Positions 44,380-57,000 of a stretch of 64,000 nt of DNA are shown here, in pieces. Position numbers and translations under genes: made by a program. The notes below the pieces were generated by a model. That model saw only the letters and a list, made by a program, of their open reading frames with translations. It had not been told where the DNA came from and did no database searches. Within the stretch, counting starts at the first letter, position 1, and each line of letters opens with the position of its first letter. This DNA is from Spisula solida (taxonomy: Eukaryota > Mollusca > Bivalvia > Venerida > Mactridae). Location: positions 751,501-815,500 of the forward strand of contig OX365956.1 in assembly GCA_947247005.1 (NCBI GenBank). The letters run 5' to 3'.

Positions 44380-46740
44380 TGACCAAGTTTCATAATGAAT
44401 AGCCTAAAGTTGTATTCTGCAGCCTAGTAGTGTGTCACAAGCACACAGGAACAGTTGGATGAGGGACTAAGAGCACTCACAATAGCTCACACAATGTAAC
44501 TTAGTGACAAGTGAGTTAAAATAAATTGTTCTTAACATTAATTTTCATGACAAAAATTTATTTTTAAAGAAAACACATGTTTACATAATAACACATTTAT
44601 CAATCAAATACTTGAACAAGACAGCATCCCAGATTTCATTAACAAGAGGATCATAGATCATTGGGCGCTCACCTGCTAAACATGGCCAAACTTTGAACTT
44701 GACCTTAAGGTCATCAAGTTAAACATTTTGACCAAAGTTGATGAAGATTAAAGCAAAAATATGGCCTGAAGAGTGTTAATAAGGTTTTTCTATATTTGAC
44801 CTATTGACCTTCTTTTTAGACCCCACATGAACCAACTTCAAACTTGACTTTAAGGTTATCACGATACACATTTTGACCATACTCCTTGAAGATTGAAGCA
44901 AAAATGTGGCCTCCAGAGTGTTAACAAAGATTTCCAATTTTTGTACCTAGTTTTTGACTGCATGACCAAATTTCATTGAGATACAACTACTGACCAAGTT
45001 TGGTGAAGATTGAAGCAAAAATGTGACCTCCAGAGTGTTAACAAGGTTTTGCTATTATTTGACCTAGTTTTTGACCCCACATAACCCCACTTGGAACTTG
45101 ACCTAGATTTCATTGAGATACAACTACTGACCAAGTTTAGCGAAGATCAAAGCAAAAATGTGGCCTCCAGAGTGTTAACAAGGTTTTCCTACTATTTGAC
45201 CTAGTGACCTAGTTTTTGACACCAGATGACCCAATTATGAACTTGACCTATATTTCAAAGAGACATACATTGTGACCAAGTTTCATTAAAATTATGTCAA
45301 AATTATGACCTCTAAAGTGTTAACAAGGTTTTTCTTTGACGTGACCTACTTTTTGACCCCATATGACCCAGTTACGAACTTTACCTAGATTTCATAGAGA
45401 CAAACATTGTGATCAAGTTTCAAACAGATTAGGTAAAAAACATGACCTCTAGAGTGTTAACAAGGTTTTTCTTTGATGTGACCTGGTGACCTAGTTTTTG
45501 ACCACAGAAGACCCAATTACGAACTTGCCCTAGATTTCATAGAGACAAACATTGTGACCAAGATTAATAAAGATTAAGTGAAAACTGACCTCTAGATTTA
45601 GGTGAGCTAAAAACAAAGGGCAATAACTTCCTTAAAATCAATCTGACCAAGAAGCACGGAGTATATGCACAACTAGACTTGTTACTTATTGAAATCTAAC
45701 CAAAGGATACCGAGAAGTAGTGCAGATACATAATTATGTTATCATGATGAACCAATACTCCAAGGGGCATAATTTGACCCAAATGAAATTCGAACTTGAC
45801 CTCAGTATTTTCAAGATTTACCTATATTCAAATTTCCCAATACCAATGCATGACTGAGATATTGAGCAGTGCTATGCCAATGTGTTACCTCAAAGTATGA
45901 CATTGACCTTCAAGTAAGAGACACAGACCTTGCATGTGACGTGCTGCCTCATCAATTGTAATTGAACATTTGTACCAATCGACTAAAAATCCCCAACAAA
46001 TGAACAATATCTGATCTTGACGAGCGATAATATATCAATTTTTTACCTTCAATTGTGACCTTTGAGCTATGGTCGTGGGTCTTGCATGTGATATGCCACG
46101 TCATAAAGATGAACACAACACTATGCCAAATAATTTAAAAAAGCCCCCAATGAATGAAAGTCTGTACAAGAATGATTACAGAAGGACGGAAATGGGTAAC
46201 ACTATATGCCCTGGCCATTTTCATGATAAAAGTCCAATGAGAAATACAGCCTCTGTTCAAACATAAGATTATTCTATGATTAGACCTGGTTACCTAGTTT
46301 ACCCAAGATGAGCCATTGACCCAATTTTGAACTATACCTAACCATTGTGACCAAGTTGCAACCTCCAGAAATTCAAGTGTGATGACAGACAAAGATCAAT
46401 CATCAAAGCTCACCTTATCAAACTTGAACCAGATTCTATATAGATGACCAATGTGACTAATAGTCACATGAATGATTCATGAAGATAAATTCAAAATTCT
46501 ATCCTCTAGTATGTAGGACTGTGTCCAATGCGTCTACTTAAATTGGGCCTTGTGACCAGCTTTTAGACCCCAGATGACCCATATTGAATTTAACCTAGAT
46601 TTTATTAAGATGGTCAGTGTAACCAAGTTTCATTAAGGTTGTGACACATAGTGTGTTTACAAGCAAAACATTATTGTGAATAGATAAAACGACGGATAGA
46701 TTGCGATCACAAAAGCTCACACTGTCACTATGTGACAGGT
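44380..46740 (+). repeat. TGACC-rich degenerate tandem array
   Basis: Units of roughly 140-180 bp repeat GACCCCAGATGACCCAAT, GAACTTGACCTAGATTTCAT, ATTGTGACCAAGTTTCAT and GAGTGTTAACAAGG. Copies are most alike at 44700-45600 and decay outward. The same family lies in reverse orientation at 63290-64000. The 65-codon frame at 46069-46266 is not supported. Confidence 0.85.
45197..45492. promoter_or_regulatory. Two AGGTCA DR2 motifs in the array
   Basis: TGACCTAGTGACCT (45197-45210) and TGACCTGGTGACCT (45479-45492) are direct repeats of the nuclear-receptor half-site with a 2-bp spacer. They are part of the tandem repeat unit. Function is unknown. Confidence 0.45.
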
Positions 46741-47621
46741 GAGCTAAATTATAAGTAATTAATGACATTACAGAATTTTAAGCACTAAGAGTAAGAAATG
46801 AATGAAAGTTAACTTGAAGTTGAAGCTGTAAAAATTACAAAAAGGAATGAGTAAACAACATTATGTCAATTTATGATTCATTATTTACAATGAATTAAAA
46901 TGTGTGAACACATGGTTACAGTTCTAGAAAACACTGATTCCTAGTTTTCTTAACATAATAAATTATCTTCTTAATCCTTGAAATAGAATGTTTTTAACGT
47001 TGTTGGTAAATTTCAAAGCCTGCAGACTGGAACAAGGAATACAGTGTTGGTCTTGTAGTTTCCAACCAATGATTTTATCATTATGTTGTTATGCGCTGAT
47101 AAAAAGTGTCCAATCTGAAAAAAAGAATAAATTGATTAAAAGTTGATTTAAAATTGGTGAGGTTTTAGTAGACCTTTTTTGCTATGGGATAAAGAATCAT
47201 GTGCTTCTTGGGGGTCTTTTTATTTACCATGTAGCATTAACTATTTACTTAGTAACTAAGTTCAAAGTAGCTATCTGTGCTATCTCTATGCCGATAATTA
47301 TTGTATTACTCACTTAGTCACTAAAACTGTTAATTAAGAATTGAAGCCATTTCTCAACAATTTTCAGTTATAAACTTCGGCCGGAGACCCATTCACTTAG
47401 CCAGTTTACCTGGACTGCATCTTAACCCGTACTAAAATACCCTTCCACAAGGAACAAGCAACTTCTCCACATGTGGGAGAAAATCAACATTAATTTTATA
47501 GTCAAATTTTAACCAGCATGTGACCTGGAAAGGAACCCTAATTGTTAGTGCACAGTGCACAGAGACCACCTAAAATAATAAGACCACAATTATATAAATT
47601 TTGTTTAATGTGTTTTTGTAC
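46741..47621 (-). other. AT-rich region with one possible minus-strand terminal exon
   Basis: On the minus strand a strong acceptor (TTCTTTTTTTCAG) ends at 47119. The following sequence could serve as an alternative last exon of the model at 47622-48079: in phase 1 it adds eight codons before a stop, and in phase 0 it is open for 33. Nothing else is supported here. Confidence 0.3.
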
Positions 47622-48079
47622 CTAAATATCAAATGATTGGGATAAAACCAAATAAAGACCATCAGGATCTGGGTTTTGCTTAGCAAAAAGGGAAGCTGGC
47701 ATCTCTTCTCTCATACCTTCGTGGCGATGGATAACATCAGGAATGAGGTGTCGAGAGTGATTAATATAAGTTGGAAAAACTAGTTTCACAATGGACCTTA
47801 AATAAATAAGTATAAACTAATCTGGGTCTCGACTCCCACAGGAGGTCTTGTTATCAAGGTTTTAATTAAAATAATTTAAATAAAGACCAAGTAAGTATTT
47901 CTTTTTGAGATTAAGTGAGTAAATGGTCAATTCTCACCTGCCACATTACATGTATGTGCTACACTGTCAGTGTGTGATGTTCGCAACCTTGCTGCAACCA
48001 GAGTTCTGTCTCCCTTGGACCTCCTTAACACCAAGTAGTGACTTTCCAGTTCATTTTTTTCCAAAACTCTGCCTGGAAT
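47622..48079 (-). CDS. Two phase-compatible exons of an unrecognised gene
   Basis: The first exon, 48079-47938, follows a GGTTTTGTTTTAG acceptor, is open for 47 codons (IPGRVLEKNELESHYLVLRR at its start) and ends at a GCAG|GTGAGA donor in phase 1. The second exon, 47779-47622, begins after an AG in phase 1 and runs 51 codons (FPTYINHSRHLIPDVIHRHE, then MREEMPASLFAK) to TAG. The composition is clearly protein-like compared with the shadow frame on the plus strand. The acceptor of the second exon has a poor pyrimidine tract. The 5' part of the gene was not found; the 12.9-kb element lies on that side. No family is recognised. Confidence 0.45.
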
Positions 48080-48229
48080 CTAAAACAAAACCAAATAGGT
48101 ATAATGTTATAAAAAGCAATCATATAGTAGCAAGATGGAGAGCTCTTAAAGATAAAGATGATGACTGTAGACAGTGTACTGTGTAGTGATTATTTAGTGA
48201 TCAGATGAGTCCTGGTTCAATCCTTTGTT

Positions 48230-48860
48230 GCTCCATAGGATTGTTATATGTAATCTCCTGGTATACATATAACTTAAGGGGTTCGAGCCCCACATCAGGT
48301 GCACAGACAAGCTGGCTGTACTGTAATTGGCTGTTTTTTTAATTTCTGAACTTCCAGCCAGTAACTACTGTGCAGCGGATCGGTTTGCTTTGACTAACTG
48401 GTTACACTACATGTATAGTATATACTAGTAAATCCGTTAGTTTTTAGAGTGGTGTATGCTCGATAGCCAACTGTTGTTTCAAGTCTTGTAGGTCTGGGTG
48501 TACTCATATCATATGGGGTCAGACTCCTGTTTAGTAGCTTTGTTGTTGTTTTATAGTAGACAATAGGGCGTTGTGGTTCGAACCCCAGATCAGGATTTGC
48601 AACACCTCTTGGAGGACAGACAATATTGGCACATGTTTTACAAGGGCAGACGTAGTCAACAAGGAGACAGATGTGTGTTACAAGGAATCTGGGTGCGCAG
48701 ACATAGCTCTTTAAATTGATTCCCCCAGTGTATAGGCCCGATACACACAAGTTTATGTCACAACACTATCTTTGGGCTGAGGCTCAAACCGGCAAACCGG
48801 AGACCTCTCGATCAGTATTCAACAGCGTTATTCGCTCAACCACATAGCCACCTTCTTAAT
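48230..48860 (-). mobile_element. SINE-related repeat, minus orientation
   Basis: The right end (48850-48780) read on the minus strand has a tRNA-like head (TGGTTGAGCGAATAACGC and CCGGTTTGCCGGTTTGAGCC). The body shares CAAGGAATCTGGGTGCG, AATTGGCTG and TCCAGCCA with the segment at 61060-61340. The 118-codon frame at 48394-48750 is derived from this repeat. Confidence 0.55.
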
Positions 48861-48904
48861 ATGGTATAATATAAACAGTCAGCTGGTGGTGGGGGGGCTT
48901 ATTT

Positions 48905-49010
48905 TTAATATTCGAACGGGAACCAGTCTAGACTAGCGAATGCGGGTAGGGTTGGCTAGTCTTACTGGCCCATATCCCTGGACACGCCTTTTCCATGCCT
49001 TTTGTTAAAC
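48905..49010 (-). repeat. Dispersed-repeat fragment, inverted relative to 34930
   Basis: GGGTAGGGTTGGCTAGTC and ATCCCTGGACACG match the reverse complement of 34930-34985. Confidence 0.55.
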
Positions 49011-49186
49011 TATACTTTATTCATGGCTAGTAAATTGCTATTTTTACTACATCACAGTATATGCTTTGTCTACGTTTACAGTTACTAATAGAGTATTTAA
49101 TTGTTTATGAAACACTCCCATAAGTTTGATTATATCTTGAAGCAGGACCTGTTCTATAAATATCTAAACTCCCTGCTTGAAGGTTG

Positions 49187-49710
49187 CAGTCTTCGAAATT
49201 AGGACTCGCCCGATCGCCATGGCGGGTAAATTTTGATTCGGGCATTCTCCATTAACGTCTCCCAACTTGGCGAGTAAAAAAATCCCAATGCAATTTGCCT
49301 AAAACGTATAAAAATACATATTTACACTCACGATAAATCATTATCTTTGTCGGAAATCCGGAATCTGTTTACGAGGCTAAAAATAGCCTTAACAACATCA
49401 CCAGCTATATGACGTATCGTCTAAAAATAGTTTCCACCAGAGGGCGCTTGTTTTCGTAACCACATTTCCGTCGATTCGACCGACTTTCCGTTTTAAAAAT
49501 AATTTCTATTTGTAAGTATTTATTTTCTTTTCTTTTCCGGTAAAAAGTAAACAAATACTAAAGTAAAATGTTGTGGCCTCTGAAATACACCGAGGGCGCC
49601 ATACCGTAAGGCGATCGTTACATTTTGTAGAAAAATTGTCAGGCGGGTGTTTTTCTGCAAGTAACCCGCCCGACTGGCTAGTACAATTGAAAAGCTAATT
49701 TCGAAGACTG
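49187..49710. mobile_element. MITE-like element, 524 bp
   Basis: CAGTCTTCGAAATTAG at the left is matched by CTAATTTCGAAGACTG at the right. Subterminal CGCCCG and GGCGGGT runs are also inverted. It is non-coding and lies 38 bp from the left edge of the giant element. Confidence 0.8.
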
Positions 49711-49747
49711 TATTTATATGAAAAATTATTTTACATTGTATAAAGAG

Positions 49748-50030
49748 GGGATCTACTAAAACCCGTGACGATACAAAATCCGTGACGTTTTAAAATATAA
49801 GAAAGGCCTAAAACCCGTGATGGATTAATGTCCCGTGACAAATAAGAAAATCGTCACGGGTTTTGAAATTTCCGTGACGAAACTTTGTTTTACTTGTACT
49901 TCTGTATTTGTTGGGAAACAATATGAAAATCGTCACGGGTTTTATACTTTCCGTGACGAAACGTTGTATTTGTGCTGAGACATTATCGTCACGGGTTTTA
50001 TACTTTTTGTGACTAGAATATGACAACATA
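49748..50030. repeat. Left subterminal repeat cluster
   Basis: About nine copies of AAAACCCGTGACG or CGTCACGGGTTTT and the variant TCCGTGACGAAAC occur within 280 bp. The minus-strand 73-codon frame here is repeat-derived. Confidence 0.85.
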
Positions 50031-50849
50031 AACGTAAATTATAATTGATATGTTCCGTGACTATACCGTTGTCGCGTGAGAGTCATTCGACTATGAGATC
50101 AGTGCGACCGGAAGTATAACTGACACATTTTATGCGGTACACAAGTGCTAATCACCAGCCGTGATAATTGTCTGCCGAGGCGTATAAAAAAAGTCCTGGC
50201 GAGTTTAAATTCGGAGCTCGCGGTCATGTTTTTGGGTTTTTTATAAAAGAAACGAACACTTTCCAAATATACTTGATGATTCGCAGTTTTAAACGTTCTC
50301 TACTATGTATTTTCGTAGATTTATCGACGCATACATAGATCGCTTCCGTACATGGGATGCGCCGTACGTTGGTACTACCATGCGGTCAAGTTTGTTTATT
50401 TTCATTATATATAGGCCTATATATACCTATATATTGATTTATACATAAGAAAATAGGTTCACATAAATTTATGTATTAGTTACGTATTTTACACTATTAA
50501 CGTACGTTCGATAGAGATCTGTAAACGTTATCTACTATATATAGTCTTTGTTAAAAGAACATTCGTCCATAGTCAGCTTTTGCAAAGATCTAAAATTGTT
50601 CGTTGAGGTATTTGGATTTTGTTTCTTTCAATGTTTCAATGAAATGACCCTCTGACCCCTGAAAAAGTCCATTTACCCTTGGGTTTTGAAATCAGCTTTA
50701 GATGGAGCCGCTGCATAATTATGTACATGTTGTTTTCATTATATTTTGAGCATTTGATTTTGTTGATGTTGCCAACCCACACAGTGCTAAGAATTAATAC
50801 CTGTGCTGAGATTCCATCTATCATGATCATGTTGATAGGACTCTAGGCT
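50031..50849. other. Interior of the giant element, no supported gene
   Basis: CG-containing sequence with short palindromic runs (TATATATAGGCCTATATATA near 50407). No splice-supported frame. Confidence 0.35.
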
Positions 50850-51130
50850 ACCCCGAGGTCCCAGGTTCAAATCTCCGCTAGACACTGGAAATCACAGAAC
50901 TGATTTTCTCACCAAATTACAGAAGCATTATTGTGTGTATCGGTGCTTTAATTACTTGGGGCATGTAAAAGAAAGATGGGAGTCTATTTGGAAAGAGCTA
51001 GGGTAGCGCACCCGGTTTCCTAGTGTAACAAACTGACTCTTCCCCCGAACTCGGAGGTCGTTGTCTGATCTAGCAGGGAAAAATCAATGACAATGCACTT
51101 ACGACCGTCTCAGTCAATCACAAACGACAA
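50850..51130 (+). mobile_element. 5'-truncated tRNA-derived SINE
   Basis: It opens with a tRNA-like piece (box B AGGTTCAAATCTC at 50867) and continues with AAAGAGCTAGGGTAGCGCAC and CTCGGAGGTCGTTGTCTGAT, a typical SINE body. It lies within the giant element, so it inserted later. Confidence 0.5.
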
Positions 51131-51699
51131 CATGAACCTGTCAGACTAAATTCTGTAACTATACCTGGTGTCACAAATCCCATCCGATTGCAATCCAATG
51201 ATCGAATGCTTATCTGCTTGAAGGAATCTTATGGTCATTGGGGGTATTGTAGAGCATCGGGCAGAGACAGGAGTAATTTTAAGTCTTTTGATAATATTCA
51301 TTGCTACTAATTGGCCCGTCCGCATGATATGCATAGACATAAAGCCGCAAAAGACAGGGAAGTCGCCCAGCGTCAGGGTGATTTGTGACCCAGTTATTTA
51401 TAAGAGATAACATAAATCTGTGGATAAATAAGGAAAATATATATTATAAAATAAACATTTAATTCAGATAATAAATGAAAATTTAATAAAATTAGGACAA
51501 TTTCATACTAAGCGATAACACTTGAGTTATTTGAGTTATATAATCAAACAAGTTCAACAACTATCAGAACTATCCCCCACAGATCATTGAATGTTATAAA
51601 TTCTCTAAATACATGTACTCCATGACTAGGCCATTTACATTCAAATCAAACCAATGGATATAAGGAGAAAAGCGTGGAAAAACTTTGTGACACCCTGAT
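51131..51699. other. Interior of the giant element, no supported gene
   Basis: The minus-strand 64-codon frame at 51146-51340 lacks coding or splice support; the rest is AT-rich. Confidence 0.3.
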
Positions 51700-53310
51700 A
51701 TCTAGCGAATAATCAACCCCTCGTCTACTGGGTTGAGTAGGCCCCTACCTTCTGGGTTGAGTAGGCCTCCACCTACTGGGTTTAGTAGGCCCCCACCGTC
51801 TGGGTTTAGTAAGCCCCACCTTCTGGGTTTAGTAGGCCCCCACCTACTGGATTTAGTAGGCCCCCACCTATGGGGTTGAGTAGAGCCCCAACCTACTGGG
51901 TTGAGTAGAGCCCCCGCCTACAGGGTTTAGTAGGCCCCACCTACTAGTTTAAGTAGAGCCCCCCGCCTACTGGGTTTAGTAGGCCCCCGCCTACTAGGTT
52001 AAGTAGAGCCCCCACCTACTGGGTTGAGAAAGCCCCCGCCTACTGGGTTTAGTAGGCCCCCGCCTACTGGGTTAAGTAGGCCCCCCACCTACTGGGTTTA
52101 GTAGGCCCCCGCCTACTAGTTTAAGTAGAGCCCCCCGCCTACTGGGTTTAGTAGGCCCCCGTCTACTAGGTTAAGTAGAGCCCCCACCTACTGGGTTTAG
52201 AAGGCCTCCACCTACTGGTTTAAGTAGAGCCCCCCGCCTTTGTGACACCCTGATATCTAGCGAATAATCAACCCCTCGTCTACTGGGTTGAGTAGGCCCC
52301 CACCTTCTGGGTTTTGTAGGCCCCACCTTCTGGGTTTAGTAGGCCCCCACCTACTGGATTTAGTAGGCCCCCACGTACGGGGTTGAGTAGAGCCCCAACC
52401 AACTGGGTTGAGTAGAGCCCCGCCTCATGGGTTTAGTAGGCCCCCGCCTACTGGGTTTAGTAGGCCCCCACCTACTAGTTTAAGTAGAGCCCCCGCCTTC
52501 TGGGTTTAGTAGGCCCCCGCCTACTAGGTTAAGTAGAGCCCCCACCTACTGGATTTAGTAGGCCCCCACGTACGGGGTTGAGTAGAGCCCCAACCAACTG
52601 GGTTGAGTAGAGCCCCGCCTCATGGGTTTAGTAGGCCCCCGCCTACTGGGTTTAGTAGGCCCCCACCTACTAGTTTAAGTAGAGCCCCCGCCTTCTGGGT
52701 TTAGTAGGCCCCCGCCTACTAGGTTAAGTAGAGCCCCCACCTACTGGGTTGAGTAGAGCCCCCACCTACTGGGTTAGTAGTCCCAACATACAGGATTAAG
52801 TAGAGCCCCCGCCTACTGGGTTTAGTAGAGCCCCGCCTATTTGGTTAAGTAGAGCCCCCCGCCTACTGGGTTAGAGTCCCAACATAAATACAAATACAAT
52901 ATTTATTTTAAGTCGGATACATTTACAAATTTGTATTAAGTAGAGCCCCCCGCCTTCTGGGTTAGAAGAGTCCCAACAAACTGGATTAAGTAGAGCTCCC
53001 GCCTACTGGGTTTAGTAGAGCCCCACCTACTGTGTTTAGTAGGCCCGCCTATTTGGTTAAGTAGAGCCCCCCGCCTACTGGGTTAGTAGAGTCCCAACAA
53101 AAATACAAATACAATATTTATTTTAAGTCGGATACATGTTCAATACTGGATTAAGTAGAGCCCCTCCCCCGCCTACTTGGTAAGTAGAGTCCCAACATAC
53201 TGGATTAAGTAGAGCCCCCCCCCCGCCTACTGGGTTTAGTAGAGCCCCACCTTCCGTGTTTAGTAGGCCCGCCTAGTTGGTTAAGTAGAGCCCCCCCCCC
53301 CGCCTACTGG
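51700..53310. repeat. GC-rich 24-26-bp minisatellite of self-complementary units
   Basis: About 60 units of the type CCTACTGGGTTTAGTAGGCCCC. Each unit contains CCTACT and AGTAGG as inverted arms around GGGTTT, so every unit can form a hairpin. Higher-order structure is present: the phrase TGACACCCTGATATCTAGCG occurs at 51690 and 52243, and a 196-bp block starting near 52350 is repeated at 52546. Short AT-rich inserts (AAATACAAATACAATATTTA) interrupt the array at 52885, 53100 and 53329. Confidence 0.95.
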
Positions 53311-54013
53311 GTTAGTAAAGTCCCAACATAAATACAATATTTATTAGTTTCAGGACAGCCTTCAATGCTGTTAACTTTAGGTGCATTTCATATAGTGCTG
53401 TCCAGACATACCCGATAGGGGTTGAACACTTGTTAAAATTCCTAGCGTTCGATTTCACACTTTGTCTTATTAATTTTCCTGCTGGATTTATTCTGTCCTA
53501 TCAGCAATTATATGTCTCTCAGGGTAAAGGATAAACACGAGTCCAAACGTGCTAACCCTATTCAGTTGGATTACCGCACATGTAATAGAATTGATTTCTT
53601 TAACTATGCTCATTTTTAAAATGTCCAAATTTTGAATATTTAAAATTAAACGTCCCAAGTTCACAGCGTATAAACCAAATCACTGTACGACTTATTGGGA
53701 TACTATAAAATTCAACCTGTATTACTTCTTGTGAGTAAAAACACATGATTTCCGATAACTGTATGACTTATTGCAAGACTATACAATTCAACATGTATGC
53801 CTTATTGCGATTACCGGAAGTTGACTCGATTATGCACTGTGGAGTTTCTACTTTTTAGCTGCACTGCCCAAGATTTGGCATTTCATTTGTTGATAACATT
53901 TCTGTTTTTGTCGGGATAGTTTTGATATTATCGTTCAAATGTATACGAAATCCGAAGATAATGATGCAAATAGTCAACACGTCCTGCTCCATACACTGAC
54001 GAACAGCTGCCTG
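53311..54013. other. Interior of the giant element, no supported gene
   Basis: It contains a diverged direct repeat (ACTGTACGACTTATTGGGAT at 53682 and a variant at 53758). No coding frame is supported. Confidence 0.35.
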
Positions 54014-57000
54014 TCAAGTTCGATTCATTGACTTCTGTCCAACTTTAAACGGATTGACCCTATATGAATTGTTCTTCATTACGAATACCAGTTTCATGGA
54101 ATTGATCTCCAACAGCTGTCTTGCTGTTCTATCAAACAATCTACAAATAGAAAAAAACAGTTATCATCTTATTGTATCAATAACCAAAACATACCATCAC
54201 AGGATTGACTTTCAATAATGTTGAACACATAATATAATATTTTGGAAGTTTTAAATTGATTGATTGATTGGGTTGGGTTGGGTTGGATAGGGTCAGGTCG
54301 GGTCGAGTTGATTGATGGATCGATTGATTGATTGATTGATTGAAACCTGGTCAGCTAATTAGGAATTAATATTTGATTCTTGAATTTTGAATTGTGGATG
54401 CGTAGTAATGTTTAAATGATCATAAAAACAAATGTCTAGCAAATATATAATCTGTAATATTTACAACACATCAATAGGTATTAAATTATTCAAGCCAAAT
54501 ACCTTTTATTCAAGCCAAATACCTTTTATTCACTCATTTCATGTTTACATAGAAAATGGAGGTGACAAAATGTAACTGTTTTACTTCACTTCACAAGTGC
54601 AATGACTAATAACTGACTACCTGATATGTGAAATTAAGTGTCACCTCTGTGCAGGTCCATTAATTAAAAAACAATCATGGGATAAAAATATTTTGAAGTC
54701 ATATATTACTTCCATTTCAGCTGTATATTATGCTTAAGCTGAATAAACCATTTATTCTGTTTTGTTCATTAAAATTAAGGGTCACTTAATGTCTACATAT
54801 TTTTCACACTGTATATAATTATGACACTTATAGTTAGGTAATGTACAGGTAGGTTGATTTGACATGTCACCATTGCCTGATGTCAAAAATTATCCAGCCT
54901 AATAAAAGGTAATGGTTGATCATTTATAACATGTATTGATTACAGAACAGACTATAAATTTTATTGATTACAACAAAGGTTATATATAAAAAAATGTATA
55001 GGATATTATTTAATTACAAGTAACTGGTTTTATTATACCCCCATTTATAATTAACTTCCTGTCATAAAGGGACTATTTAATTCTCAAACAGGGTATCTGG
55101 GTGATGTAAGATAACTGATTAACAGACTGTGCAATATTATGCAATAGTGTGCAATACTGTATCTTGACATCTTGAAAAATAGGGATCACATACTGACATC
55201 ATGCTGAGAGAATACCTGTAGAGTCCAAAATAATGTGTCCCTATTTTCTCAGTATGCCTCTATTTAACAAGGTATTCATGCAAACCAATTCATATGTGGA
55301 CCTGTGGCTCTATAGGTCATAAATGGGGTTCTTTTATTAGGCAACATAATTGATAAAGAACAACTTCTTTATTACAGAACATAATTATTGAGTTTTTTTA
55401 AAATAATGACTTGAAAGATGATGCCCCCAGGATTTTTTCATGAATCAAAATGCATACATTGTATCATATAGTTGATAAAAAACATAAAACTTATATATTA
55501 TAGAACATGATTATTGAGTATTTCTAAAATATTTTGGAAAAAATAACAATATTCAAACTGTGAGAAATGTAAGAAGTGAATTTCAGAGGTCATGTGACTT
55601 GATAGATGATGCCCCCAGGAGCTTTTCATGAATCAAAATGCATACATTATTTCATATATTTGATTAAGAACACAACTTTTGTATTATAGGACATGATTAT
55701 TAAATTTTAGTTTTTCTAAAATAATTTGGAAAATATAACAATATTTAAACTGTGAGAAATGTAAGAACTGAACTTCACAGGTTATGTGAAGTGATAAATG
55801 ATGCCATCCGGAAGCTTTTCATGATCAAAATGCAAACATTATATCATATATTTGATAAAGAACACAACTTATATATTATAGAACATGATTATTGAGTTTT
55901 TTCTTAAATAATTTTGAAAATATAATAATATTCAAACTGTGAGAAATGTAAGAACTGAATTACAGAGGTCATGTGACTTGATAGATGATGCCCCCAGAAG
56001 CTTTAATGAACCCAAATACATACATTGTTTCATATAGTTGATAAAGAATACAACTTATATATTATAGCATGTGATTATTGAGTTTTCCTGAAATTATTTG
56101 GAAAATAAGACAATATCTAAACTGTGAGAAATGTAAGAACTGAACTTCACAGGTTATGTGACTTGATAAATGATGCCCCCCCCGGAAGCTTTTCATGAAT
56201 CAAAATGCAAACATTATATCATATATTTGATAAAGAACACAACTTATATATTATAGTGATTATTGAGTTTTTTCTTAAATAATTTTGAAAATATAATAAT
56301 ATTCAAACTGTGAGAAATGTAAGAACTGAATTACAGAGGTCATGTGACTTGATAGATGATTCCCAAGGAGCTTTTAATGAACCCAGATACATACATTGTT
56401 TCATATAGTTGATAAAGAACACAACTTATATAATTATTATAGCATGTGATTATTGAGTTTCCTGAAATAATTTGGAAAATAAGACAATATCTAAACTGTG
56501 AGAAATGTAAGAACTGAATTTCAGAGGTCATGCGACTTGATAGATGATGCCACCGGGAGCTTTTAAGGAACCCAAATACATACATTGTATCATATGTTTG
56601 ATAAAGAGGACAACTTATATATCATAGAACATGGTTATTGCGTTTTTTTAAAATAATTTTGAAAATTAGACAATATTCAAACTGTGAGAAATGTAAGAAC
56701 TGAATTTCAGAGGTCATATGACTTGACAGATGATGCCACCGGAAGCTTTTCATGAATCAAAATGCAAACATATCATATATTTGATAAGGAACACAACTTA
56801 TATATTATAGAATATGATTATTTAGTTTTTCTAAAATAATTTGGAAATATAACTATATCTAAACTGTGAGAAATGTAAGAACTGAATTTCAGAGGTCATG
56901 CGACTTGATAGATGATGCCCCCGGGAGCTTTTAAGGAACCCAAATACATACATTGTATCATATGTTTGATAAAGAGGACAACTTATATATCATAGAACAT

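Noticed and set aside
48394..48750. 118-codon minus-strand frame
   Set aside because: It is contained in a SINE-related repeat shared with 61060-61340; no splice or domain support.
49808..50029. 73-codon minus-strand frame in the giant element's left end
   Set aside because: It is built of the CCCGTGACG subterminal repeats.
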